Source: Diphasiastrum complanatum
Taxonomy: Eukaryota; Streptophyta; Lycopodiopsida; Lycopodiales; Lycopodiaceae
DNA length: 64,000 nt
Assembly: GCA_029204225.1 (NCBI GenBank)
Contig: CM055097.1
Span: forward strand, 3,876,620-3,940,619
Direction: 5' to 3'
Positions 1 through 11,010 of this stretch are shown piece by piece. The translations under genes were made by a program, and so were the position numbers. Under the pieces are notes generated by a model. It did no database searches and had not been told where the DNA came from. It saw nothing but the letters and a program-made list of their open reading frames with translations. How positions within the stretch are numbered: position 1 is the stretch's first letter; the number at the start of each line of letters is the position of its first letter.

Positions 1-2298
1 GTTACCACAGAAATGAATTTAACAGCATTATGACAGTCTTCACAGACTCTAAGGTTTTTGACAACTTGGATGGGAGTTTGAGGAGGTGTGTTAATGATTC
101 CAAAGGTGACAGCCAGTTTTTCACTATGATGGCTAAGAAGGTGTTCCTTTTGTTCACCTTCTATATCGTGAAGTACTAACTGTGTATCAGGCACATATCC
201 TAACCGCTTCATCTTCCTAGTCAGGGTCTCAAGCTCAACAAATATATCCCTAAATCTAGGATGGGAACTCTTGCCTACAACGAAGTCATGAACTCTATTC
301 TTGACCACAATGGAGCTGCATCCTGGTTCCTTCTTCACACCCCTGTCAATCATTTTCTGTCTGACCCTGTATACATCATCCCATCTGCCAGTTGCAGCAT
401 ATATGTTTGATAACACCACATATGGAGCAGATTTACGAGCATCAATCTGAAAAAGGTGCTCTGCAACTCGTTTACCTCGCTCGACATCTCCATGCAATCT
501 GCATGCGCCAAGCAAGGTCATGTATACAAGAGAATCAGCTGGAAAGGGCATTTGTTTTAAAATATTCTCTGCTTCATCTAATTGGCCTAATCGTCCAAGC
601 AAGTCGACCATGCAACCATAATGCTCCAATGCAGGTGGAAGGCCATAATCTGCACTCATGGAAGAAAAAATTTTATGCCCCTCATCTAACAAACCTGCAT
701 GACTGCATGCCGAGAGAATGTTAACGAAAGTAATTTTACTGGGAAGCACATGGCTTTTCTGCATAGAACGAAAAAGTTGAAGTGCTTCTTCCCCATAGCC
801 ATGCTGGCCATAAGCTGCTATCATGGTATTCCAGCTGATCACATCTCGCTCAATCATGCTATCAAATACCTTGCGAGCATTTTCCACGCTTCCACATTTT
901 GCATACATACTAATAAGAGCATTTCCTATGGTAAGATCTGTTTGTAATTTACCAGCTTCAATGAGAGAATGGATGTGCTTGCCATATCGTAAGGCTGATA
1001 GATTGCCGTAGGCATCAAGAACATTCAGAAAAGTAACCTTGTCTGGTTTCATGTCCTTTTGCATTTGTTCAAAAAGATGAAGAACCTCTCTGTCATTCCC
1101 AGATTGCGCATAGACAGACAACATTGCATTCCAGGAAACCACATTCTTTTCTGGCATTCTATCAAAGACATATCGAGAATCCTCTAAACTTCCGCACTTG
1201 CCATACATATTCACAAGTGCAGTCCCCACAAAAACATCCTCTTCATAACCTGCTTTCGCAATGTGAGCATGTAATAGTGCACCCTCTGCTACATCATCAG
1301 GAGCTGAAAACGTACCAAGAATACCGATGAAGGTAATTTGGTTTGGAATTGTGCCTTCTAGCTGCATCTGCCCAAAGAGCTGCACGGCCTGCTTGCTATG
1401 CTCATGTTCGATGCACGCTGCAATCATAACATTCCAAACAATTACATCGCGTTCATGCATTTTGGTGAATATTCCCCAAACATCCTCAAGGCTTCCACAT
1501 CTACGATACATGTTCAGAAGCCCGCAAGCCACAACTATATCCGACTCCAAACCACTCTCCATAACCTGAGAGTGGATTAGCACACCTTCCTTTTTGGCTT
1601 CCTGATTGCAGCACGCATTAAGAGCAGTAACTAGGGTTACCTTATCCGGCCGCACACATGCATTCTGCATTTGCCTGAACAGATTCAAAGCTTCATTCCC
1701 ATACCCATGATGAGCATATGCTCCAATCATTGAGGTCCACGAATAAACGTTTGGATCACAGATGCTATCAAACACTGCTCGTGCATCTTGTAAACTCCCA
1801 CATTTTCCATACATATGGACAAGATGGTTGGCTAAGAATCTGTTCGACTCCAAACCCACCCTGATAATGTCTGCATGGACTGCCTTACCCTCAGCCACAT
1901 CCCTTCTGTCTGCACAACCCTGCAGGAGATCTGCATACTGGGCTGTAAGTGTGCCAAGGCTGAACCGACTGGGAGGATCCTTTATGTCTTTGCTTAGCTT
2001 CTTGTTGATCAGATATCGCCCATTAGCAATGCTGCAGATTCTAAATTCACCTACACTTCTGGGATTGTGATTTTGGAAACAACCCAATTGCGATCCTGCT
2101 TTGAATGGGCACAATCTATCAAAATCTACAAAGATTAAAGAGCCCTAAAAGAAATCCACTGCCTGTAGAAACCTACACTTGAGTGAGAGACAGAAGGATG
2201 ATCTTACCAGGTGTTAGAGCAAGAAACCGAGAAACAAGGTTCCTTTTTCGTAATTCCAGCTTCCCTCTGAGCATCCTCCATCTCACAGATCCGATCAT
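1..2298 (-). CDS. PPR protein of the PLS-DYW class, C-terminus cut by window edge
   Basis: Organelle-targeted pentatricopeptide protein; this class binds one RNA site and deaminates a C to U in plastids or mitochondria. The minus-strand frame is open from 2125 to base 1. It reads about nine PPR repeats (VFDRMPEKNVVSWNAML, ISMYAKCGSVENARKVFDSM and similar), then E/E+ motifs and most of a DYW deaminase domain. The zinc and catalytic signature is present: HSEKLA, then CEDC. The last ~25 residues, including the terminal DYW tripeptide, lie beyond base 1. For the start I propose a short first exon, 2298-2208 (ATG at 2298), spliced at a GTAAG donor over an 82-nt intron to 2125. This keeps frame and gives an Arg/Leu/Ser-rich, nearly acid-free leader starting MIGSVRWRMLRGK, as expected of a transit peptide. 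No other in-frame ATG occurs before 1814. PPR-DYW identity is very sure; the exon 1 model is inference. Confidence 0.93.
2126..2207 (-). other. Proposed intron 1 of the PPR-DYW gene
   Basis: The minus strand has a GTAAG donor just after ACACCTG (2208) and a TTTGTAG acceptor ending at 2126. Removing the 82 nt joins a basic leader exon to the PPR frame in phase 1. Acceptors nearer the donor lead into in-frame stops. A cDNA would be needed to confirm it. Confidence 0.5.
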
Positions 2299-2977
2299 CA
2301 GAATAAAACATCTGTCTTTCTCTTACTGATATCGTTCTCTTACTCATTTGTTTTCTGCATTAATAACGTTAGGGTCCAAGACATAACTTATTCATGGGGC
2401 CTGACCAATAAAATATACTAGTGGCCAACCTGAACATACTCCATTGTGATTGTAATTTCATTTTAATTTTATTTTTTCCAAATTTGCTATTAAAATGCCA
2501 CATGCACGAGAAGTTACAGTGTTACATGGTCGGGCATAGGTTGATTACACTAATATGTCGTAAAACGTGGAAATGAACGACAACGGAAGCTCGAAGCTTT
2601 GAGCGACGTCGGTCCGCCACTATTGAAAAACTCGAAAAAATCGGAAGGTGCCCTTAGACTGAAAGTATGTAAATCCTGAAGGTGCCTCTAGACGAAGGCA
2701 GAAAAAGGCGAAGGTGGTCCTAAAATGGATTCCAAGGCATTCTGGCCACTGTGTCGCATTTTTTGCGAAGGTGCGAAAAAGGCGAAGGTGCCTTAAAAAC
2801 AATTAAGACACAAAAAATCTCAAAGGTCAAAAATGCGAAGGTCCGAAACATGTAGTCGGCCTTCGATTTTCAAAATGTTCATTACTTAAACGATTTGTTA
2901 AGGCTGAGCACAAGAAATCTAACACTCCTCCTTAAATTGGATCCTGAAAAACCTTGATCTTCAAATTTAACATATTG
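2299..2977. repeat. PPR upstream region with degenerate GCGAAGGTGC repeats
   Basis: No gene is visible. Between about 2640 and 2850 the sequence gcgaaggtgc/ggaaggtgcc recurs about six times at irregular spacing (near 2645, 2679, 2712, 2767, 2780 and 2836). This looks like a decayed satellite or the edge of the neighbouring retroelement. 2299-2460 should hold the PPR promoter; no clear TATA box stands out. Confidence 0.4.
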
Positions 2978-4590
2978 TTAAATCTCAGATATTGCTCTTT
3001 TGATGTAGCCTTTGTGAATTAACCTGCTGCCATGTAATGCTACTTCCTTGCTATGCACTTTCTCTCTAAGGTAATGATAACTGATTTCGATATATTTGCT
3101 TCGAGAGTGAAATCCCGGATTGAGAGATAACGCTATTGTGCTTTGATTGTCACAATGGATTGTATCCTTCATCAGATTCATATTGTTACTGATTAAGAGT
3201 GTATCATCTACATAGAGAGTGATGATGATGAAGTAATCTAATATAGACTTGAAGTAGACATTCGAGTCTGCCGAGCTTGGAATAAAACCATTCCCTATCA
3301 TAAATGTGTTGATATGGGTGACTGTTTCAGCCCATAGAGCGCCTTGTGGATTTTGCATACAAGGTGTTGTTGCTTGTCGTTGAATTTGTATCCCTCTGGC
3401 TACGTCATATAGATTTCTTCTTCGATGGTTACATTGAGAAAAGCGGTCTGAACATCCATCTGGTGGACTTCAAGATCTGTTGCGGTTGCAAAGGAGAGGA
3501 GTAGGTAGATCGAAGCATGTTTGACAACTGGGCTAAAGGTTTCTGAATAATCCAGAACTGGAATCTGGGAAAAGCCTTTGGCGACTAGCCTGGCCTTGTA
3601 ACGATTAGCCTTCCTTCAGCATCATACTTCATCTTGAATATCCATTTCCATGGAATTGGGTTTCGGTCCTTTGGCAAATCAGTGGCTGTCCATGTTTGAT
3701 TCTCCATCAGAGAATCGAATTCAGTGTCCATCGCGTTATCCAGGTTGACTCATTGAAATTCTGACTCATTGTATGAGTCAGCGTCGATATTCTACAGTTG
3801 AATCCCTCGATCGAAATTTGGTTGTTCGATCCTTGGGTCGGATTTATCAACAGCTTTCCCCTTGTGGTCGATGAACTGGTCTTCCACAAAAATGACATCT
3901 CTACTGGTGAATGCCTTCTCAGTATCCATATTGTAGAGTTGTGTGCCTTGTGCTCTGGGGAATAGTCGATGAAAATCGTTTTTGTGCTCTGGGGAATAGC
4001 CGATGAAAATCGTTTCTGCTCTTATCATCCAGTTTCTTCTTAGATCTTCAAGGATCTGAACGAAAGCGATGCATTTAAACACTCGAATATTTTTGAGTGA
4101 TGGTTTTGATCTTGTCCACACCTCATAAGGTGTCTTGCCATTCAGGGCTTTGATGATGAATCGATTTTGCAAATAAGCAGTTGTAGTAACAGCTTCTGCC
4201 CAGAATTTCTTTGGAAGAGAGTCATGTGCCAGCATGCTCTTGGCACTTTTGATGAGTGTCCTATTCTTCCGTTCAGCTATACCATTGGACTGAGGTAAAA
4301 AGCTGGTTCTAAATTATTGATGTATTCCGCTGGCCTTGCAGAACTCCGTGAATTCTGTGGAGATATACTCTTCCCCTTCATCTGTGCATAGAGCCTTGAT
4401 CTTCCTCTGGGTCTAATTTTTTGCAGATGCCTTGAACTGCTTGAAGAACTTAAACGCTTCAGATTTGTTCTTTATAAAGTAGGTAGTAGTCCTTCGAGAG
4501 AAGTCGTCGATGAGGTTAGGAAATAGAGAGCTCCCCCTATGGAAGCAGTCTGCATCGGGCCACAAATATCATTGTGTAACATTCTTTTGT
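2978..4590 (-). mobile_element. Ty1/copia pol remnant (integrase, RT, RNase H), decayed
   Basis: Read on the minus strand from 4590 down. The integrase core has its first Asp in LIDDFSR, second in CTDEGEEY and the Glu in NGIAERKNR, then SLPKKFWAEAV and the integrase tail. RT follows with [40 protein letters not shown] and the YVDD catalytic motif. Two in-frame stops interrupt the integrase core, and frames shift in RT. Just after YVDDTLL the sequence jumps straight to the RNase H segment CDNQSTIALSLNPGFHSRSK, so about 300 codons of RT thumb and RNase H are deleted. A 39-nt segment is tandemly duplicated at about 3947-4017. Gag, protease and LTRs are missing. The order integrase before RT identifies copia. 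Non-functional. Confidence 0.9.
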
Positions 4591-6919
4591 TTTCTATTTA
4601 TTTATATCCCTTTCATTTATCTCTATGTTTAATTTCTATACAACCATCTTCTATCATATACAATTCCTTTTTTTTCCTCTTCCCTCCAATCTAAGTATTT
4701 GTTGTCACCTTTTTTCCCTGATTTTTTTTATGTCATTCTCATTTTCCTAATTTTTTCTATTTTCTCTTTTCTCATTCTATCTTCAGATTGCAACACCTAA
4801 CGATTCACATCACCACGAAGTTAAGCATTCACCAACACCAAGTAGTTGCTACATAGTTGCCAAGGGACTGTTACCAAATTTATATATGGGGCATATAATC
4901 AGATTCCCAAGTACATATGTGTCATTTGCCATGCAAACTAGAGACTTAGCTGAAATTTATACTCTTTTGTTTGCATGGCTCTGCCACGCGTGGCACATCC
5001 ACACAAAAAAATTGTGATTATCATGTGATCCCACCTCTCGAAAAAAGGAGATCTAGAATTCAAAAAATCTATGATTGTAACAATTGTGTCACACCTGCAA
5101 GAGCTAGAAGTTATGATTATAACAACTGCATATCACACCTAAATCAATTCCATTAGTGTTGGGCAAATTTAGAGGGGCCTGAACGTGAATTTGAATTTGA
5201 ATATGAATCTAAGTGTAGAACTAAAAGATCTAGAAGTTCGTTCTTCTGAATTTGAGCAACTACAGCTTACTAAAAATACAAGCATGCTAGTCCTCTTAAC
5301 AAAACACCAAAGAACATGGTAAGAGATCCATAAAAATGATTAAGTGAATGACCTTCTAGGATTTTGATATTCTAAAGATTCTGATATTCTGATATCGAAA
5401 TTGTATCAACTTGCAAAAATTTGAAAAAAAAAAAAGCACAATTACATTTGCCTTCCGAGGAAAATTTGTGGGTCACGTTCCGTACGCATTCTGAAACGGA
5501 ATGGGCAAGTATTTTTGTTACTATGACCTGTCGAGAAGTGTTTACCAATATTTGAGAAGTGTTTACCTGTTGAGAAGTGTTAACCAATATTTGAACTTTG
5601 AAGAATGGAAGCTCTTGTGTACAAAAAGTATAATAGATATGTTATAACAGGCATGGAAGGGCTGCTAATCGTTTAAAAGCTACCTAATTGTGCAAAACTG
5701 AACATCTTCAAGCAGAAAGGAAATCCAACAAGATATTCATATGCCATTATGTGCATTGAGGATGATGTTTTAAAGTCAATCTGTTCGAAGAAGGAAGGAC
5801 AATTCAGTAATCCAAAGTCTATGAACTATCGAGCGCAGCGAGATGAGCCTTCTTTCCTAATGCATGACTACGCCTATCAATAATTGAACAAACCTATAAT
5901 GACAGAAGTCACGTTCAATCTTTTAGCAACTAACTTTGAGATCATTAGTACTAAAGTGATTTTGTAGCCAAACAATTTTTGAGTGCGAAGTGATGTATAG
6001 AATATTGCAGCGTTGAAGTATTCAACAGATCAAACGAAAGAATAAGAGATTTATCAGTCACAAAAGACTACAGAGAAGCATACATTCTGACATGATACTG
6101 AATGCAATAGATTGATTCAGTAAGTAGCATGTACAAATCAAATGATGAGAGCACAAAGCAATAGCGGATGAAACCGTGTACTCTAAACTATCTCTGAGTA
6201 ATTGAAAACCATGTCTGATGTACTTTCGCTAGTAAGTAGTAAGCGCTAATAGCAATACTCTAATAGAGCTCTGGAAAGAAACTTTCTAGAGACTATAGAA
6301 GTCTTTAACGATTATCTATTTATACTAAATCAGTTTAAACATATATGGCAAGATAGCTAATTAGGTCGTAGATCGCAATTGGCAATTAGCCATAATGTGT
6401 TGTCATCCATCCAGTTATAACTTCCCAGAAACTTACTTGCAAAGTAGTTAGGGACAAGTCTTCAGCTTCATATCAGACGGACCATTAACTATCATCCTTC
6501 GGCATGTTAGACTTTTTCGACTTTCGTTGGAGTCATCCGATATGTTGGAGGTTGTCTGATATGTCAAAGCCACCTGTTGAGCGATTCTTGAATATTTCTA
6601 CAAACTGTGTAGAAACATGAATAAAACTGCAAAATCACATAATGAATGGATATAGATTAAAGATCGATTATTCAAATGAATCACTCCTGATAGTAGAATA
6701 ATCCAAAAAATCTCACCTTTCAAAAAGAATAACCAAATGGTTTTTGAAAAACAGAATTTGCCTTATGGCTATCTTGGACATAAACCAACCACAATCTGTT
6801 CAATGGAATTTTCTTTTGGCCAACACTAGGTAAGGCTGCCGCTTCAGGATGTGGCTCATGCATGCTGCATGATCGGATTTAAAGATCCCTTGAACAGCAG
6901 CAACACATTGACAAATCAA
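4591..6919. other. Gene-free AT-rich interval
   Basis: No credible coding region. 4590-4770 is a T/C-rich stretch at the break point of the copia remnant. A short direct-repeat cluster lies at 5528-5596. 5990-6640 has the look of an old LTR (AT-rich, no ORF), but I found no partner copy and no primer-binding site, so this is not claimed. Confidence 0.4.
5528..5596 (+). repeat. Short tandem repeat, three copies of gagaagtgttTacc
   Basis: GAGAAGTGTTTACC occurs at about 5530 and 5555 and, with one change, at about 5573. Two copies are followed by AATATTTG. Units are 18-25 nt apart. No function is apparent. Confidence 0.6.
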
Positions 6920-6939
6920 CTAACCATCAGGGAAGCTCC

Positions 6940-7835
6940 TTGATAGCTTTCACTTTACCAAGAGATTACCAAGACCCACACACGGAACAAAGAAGAATTG
7001 AGTTTTTGCAGGAAGAACAGAAAACTAACAGTCCGTTATCTGCTCTGATCCTCGACAAAGAGCAACCCCTACAGGGACTCGAAGTATTCTCTAAACTCCT
7101 GAAGGCTCAAATCACCATGCCCTTCCATAGCGCAATAAAGTCTTTCACTAGTCTCCAAAGTTATATCCATCACAATTTTCAGCTGCCTACTATCCCAGAT
7201 GAACAGCAAAAACCAGACGAGAACCTAGAGATTCCCTAGATTCCTATGAATCTGATGAACATCGGTGTTGCTAAGGGGACTAGCATCACCTTACCTATGA
7301 CCTATAAAGATTATCTAACAGTATCCACTATCCTTGATAGTGGATTAGGTGTAAACATAATGGCTTTATCACTAGAAAAGTCATGGGGATTCCATACCTT
7401 AGATCAACCACGTTACAAACTTCGCATGGCTGATCAGTGAGTCACAGACCCTGTCGCGGTCATTTATCGAATATCAATGTATGTATTGCAGGTGTCAAAT
7501 TTTTCATTGATTGCGTCATTCTTGATTTACCAGATGATGCAAATACATATAAGCTCCTTCTTGGCACACCTTGGCTATAGATGGCAGGCGTTGTCCAAGA
7601 TTGGAAGCATAGCAAAATTACCTTTGGCAATAACGACAAACGAGTCACTGTTGACTCAACTGACCATGTAAACTCAACTAAAGTTTATGATGATTGGTTA
7701 TCAACAACTTATGACGAATCAGATAGTGACTTGATCCAACCGAAAGGCCACTATACGAGATCAACAGACATAATAAATTGGGGTCAAGCACTGGTTACTG
7801 TGGACTGTGCTGATTTCAACAGATGTCGTATCTAA
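6940..7835 (+). pseudogene. Gypsy element 1 gag end and aspartic protease, disrupted
   Basis: Retropepsin-type processing protease of the element. The key motif is TILDSGLGVNIMAL near 7330, with the catalytic Asp in DSG, followed by SWGFHTLDQPRYKLRMADQ. Stops occur after NLEIP (7237) and MADQ (7438), and a frameshift follows. The second half, including GVVQDWKHSKITFGN, continues in another frame to 7835. The intact counterpart at 56205-56840 shows the original layout. Confidence 0.85.
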
Positions 7836-8337
7836 ACTGCTGCAGAGGATGTGTATAATCTACCATCTTCTACAAACATTGATACACTCATCATTCCGCT
7901 TATGATGATTGAACCTATTCCTATAGCTTGGTGCCCAGGAGAACCTAGCGTCTCTACAACCTATGTTTCGGAAGAAGGTATTCTTTCCGTAAATGATGTT
8001 GAAATGACGGATGAACATGTACTCCTTTATCTAGATGCCCAACATTATCCGCCAAAATCAATTCCATAAGAGATCAAGTCACCAGGGCCTTTGGCTCACG
8101 TCCAACTGACCTCCAATATACCCAACACAACAACTTATAGACCAAAACCAAAGATATATACATGGGACGTGTATCCGGATGAAGTCTGGGATACAATAAA
8201 TGATGACATGATAAGAGAGGGGGCAACACCGCCCCCTCCACAACCTCGAAAACCTCGATTACAAAAAACCAAAATTATTGATACAAAATTAACCGAGCGT
8301 CAAAAACAGATGCACGAGAAATTAACCTATCAAGCTA

Positions 8338-9329
8338 TTGTCTGCACAGACAAAAGACATACCCTCCGATCACGCTTCCACATCTGGTAGCACATCCACA
8401 CAAGTGATTCCCAAAGTTCTGGGCAACTTTGTGGAACCAGCTTTTGATCTACCAAGCAAGTTTAAGGACTTTACACTTGATGACATAGTCATTCAGCTGC
8501 CACAACCACAAAGGGAACCTACAAAAGTTTCCCAATCCTTTGAAGGCCCAGCCAGAACCATAGAGTTAAATCTCAAAGATCCTCCTAAGGATGTGGATCG
8601 CATTGTTCATGTCGGAGCCCACCTCACGCCAGGTCAACTTCTTGATCTAGAAACCTTACTTCACAAATACAGGGATGTATTTGCATGGAATTATACTGAA
8701 ATGAAAGAAGTCCTACCTGAAATAGCGGTCCATACTATTCCTTTAGAGGAGAACACTAAGTCTATTCCAACTAAGCCATACCGAGTTTATCGCGAGCGGA
8801 TCGATGAAGATATTAAGAAATTGCTGGATGTTGGCTTCATCTATGAAGTCCAACATACTGATTGGGTATCACCCATTGTGGTAGTTCCCAAGAAAAATGA
8901 CAAGCTTTATATCTGCACCGATCTTAAGAATCTTAACGCAGTTACAAAAAAAGACCATTTTTCCTTACCCTTAACTACACAAATCCTTGAGAAAATGGCA
9001 GGAGTTGAAGCTTTCAACTTCTTGGATGGGTTTAGTGGCTATTTTTTGGTACAATTGCTCTAGAAGATAGACACAAAACTGCGTTTGCAACAGAAAACGG
9101 CGTTTATGCTTATAATGTCATGCCTTTTGGCTTATGCAATGCCCCTTCAACGTTTCAAAGGGTCATGCAAGTGGCCTTCCAAGACTTGTTACATAGGATT
9201 GTCGAGATCTATCTTGATGACCTAGGTGTCCATTCCTCCACGAACAAGCACCTCGAAGAACTAGAAAAAATCTGCATTCGTTGTCGTAGGTTTGGAATCT
9301 CACTAAACCCTGAGAAATGTCAAATCTAG
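8338..9329 (+). pseudogene. Gypsy element 1 reverse transcriptase, disrupted
   Basis: Copies element RNA into DNA. Visible RT blocks in order: FAWNYTEMKEVLPEIAVH, KLLDVGFIYEVQ, WVSPIVVVPKKN, DLKNLNAVTKKDHF, FLDGFSGYF, then after a one-base frameshift near 9060 MPFGLCNAPSTFQRVMQ and the catalytic IYLDDLGVHS. The YLDD box is intact. A stop follows KCQI at 9327. The conserved RICVDL block reads YICTDL, with the usual Val changed to Thr. There is no true ATG at 8338; this is an internal segment of a polyprotein. Confidence 0.9.
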
Positions 9330-9401
9330 GTAACCCATGGGATTGTCCTGGGACATATCATTTCAAAGAATGGTATTTCCACATATTTTTCAAAGATCAA
9401 A

Positions 9402-9941
9402 GTGATAGTTGAGATGCCTTTACCTGTAACAGTAAAGGAAGTTTATATGTTCCTCGACCACACTAACTATAACTGCATCTTTATAATCGATTATGCCGAT
9501 AAGGCACAACTCATTTATTTAGTTGTGGTAGACCCTAGATGGACTGAGGAGCGCATCAAAGCTTTTGAGGAGTTAAAAACAGCGCTCACAACAGCCCCCA
9601 TACTTCGTTCCCCAGACTACACTAAGGAATTTTATGTGCATACCGACGCAAGTAAGTATGCCATAGGAGGTCTTCTTGCACAACCGGACAAATATGGAAA
9701 GGATTTTCCAATCCGTTTCTTGAGCAGGCAACTGGTGTTTGCTGAAGTAAGCTATACAACAACAAAGAGAGAAACATTGGCCATGGTCTACGTTGTACAA
9801 CAACTAAGACATTATTTATTAGGCCAGACCTTTTCCTTCTACGCAGACCATCAAGCCTTGTTATATATTGTTAATAAATCTTGTAAAACGGGACATATAG
9901 CTCGATGGCTATTAATACTCGAGGAATTCAATTTCGAGTAG
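9402..9941 (+). pseudogene. Gypsy element 1 connection and RNase H domain
   Basis: Continues the RT with the palm-to-RNase H connection (VKEVYMFLDHTNYN, usually FLGHTNYYR) and RNase H: FYVHTDASKYAIGGLLAQ with the first catalytic Asp, FLSRQLVFAEVSYTTTKRETLAMVYVVQQLRHYL with the Glu, and ADHQALLYI with the next Asp. It ends at a stop where the sister copy continues FCVVVWKGTQ. RNase H removes the RNA strand during reverse transcription. Confidence 0.88.
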
Positions 9942-10109
9942 TCATCAGGAAAGAACGGCCGATCATCTTTCTCAACTTCCTAATCCTGAAAAGGAAGATA
10001 CACCAGTAAACGACGATTTTCCTGATGCATGTCTGTTTTAGATTGATGCCACACCCTATGGGCTGAGGAAATCACTCAGTTCCTAAACACAGGCCGACTC
10101 AAAGAAGGC

Positions 10110-10799
10110 ATGAGTACGGTAGCAAAAAGAAAAATTTTGCTAAAAGCAACACCCTTTCAGCTCATAACAGGACAGTTATACAAAAGGGATGCTGACGATA
10201 TTATACTCAGGTGCGTTTATGAATCTGAGATATGTCCTATCATATCTCAGGCTCATGAAGACATTGGCGACGGTCACTTCTCGGCTGAAGCGACTACTAA
10301 AATCATCCTTCGAGTGGGCTTATGGTGGCCATCCCTGTTTAAGGATACCTTTGCTATCATTAAAACATGTGATGTCTACCAACGAGCCAAGAAAAATACA
10401 AAAGCCGACTTCACACCGTTGACACCCATTATAGAAGGCGAAGCCTTCCATAAGTGGGGTATCGACTTTGTTGGACCCATCAGTCCAGCAACAAAAAGTA
10501 CTCAAGCCCGTTATATCCTAATAGCAACCGATTATGCCACTAAATGGGTTGAGGCACGTGCAACAAAGGACACCACTGCGAAGACCGTAGCGTGTTTTCT
10601 TTATGAAAATATTATTATGCGCTTTGGCTGTCCAATTGAGCTTGTTGGTGACCGAGGCACTCACTTCTTAAATGAAGTGATCGAAAATCTCCTTCGCCAT
10701 TATCTTGTTGTTCATCGAAAAGTACTTCGTACTATCCTCAATGTAATGGCCAGGCAGAATCCACCAACAAGACGATTTGTAAGATTTGAACCAAGATAG
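10110..10799 (+). pseudogene. Gypsy element 1 integrase, frameshifted
   Basis: Inserts element DNA into the genome. The zinc-binding region (GHFSAEATTK ... CDVYQRAKKN) has lost one of its two Cys (CDVC in the sister copy). The catalytic core shows FHKWGIDFVGPIS with the first Asp and ELVGDRGTHF with the second. The third acidic residue (AESTNK in the sister copy) is lost by a frameshift near 10730. Remnants of the C-terminal region run to about 11010, including IWAYRTTPKKATGWVTPFH in another frame. Confidence 0.88.
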
Positions 10800-11010
10800 T
10801 AGAAACAACCTGATCAAAATTGGGAAACCAAACTATTCTCTGCTATCTGGGCGTACCGCACAACTCCCAAGAAGGCCACTGGATGGGTTACCCCATTCCA
10901 TCTCGTATATGATCAAGAGGCAGTGATGCTTGTTGAATTCTTGGTACCATCCTTGAGAGTCATGAAAGCCTTCTCCACGGATCTATGTGAGAAAGCTACC
11001 ATTGAACTTC

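Larger units (their letters stand above)
6920..11010 (+). mobile_element. Ty3/gypsy element 1, 5'-truncated and mutated
   Basis: Collinear with the fuller gypsy copy at 53-60 kb from the end of gag onward, in the order protease, RT, RNase H, integrase. Similarity starts near 6920 (matching ~56120 in the other copy) and stops near 11010 (matching ~60200) inside the integrase C-terminal region. Gag, leader and both LTRs are absent. Protein order and RT character point to the non-chromoviral (Athila/Tat-like) part of Ty3/gypsy; no chromodomain is visible. Many in-frame stops and small indels make it dead. Confidence 0.92.

Noticed and set aside
392-2070. Several plus-strand ORFs of 60-110 codons
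   Set aside because: All are antisense to the continuous PPR-DYW frame and have no domain support.
5990-6640. Possible solo LTR
   Set aside because: AT-rich with vague LTR look, but no partner, no clear TG...CA ends and no target-site duplication identified.
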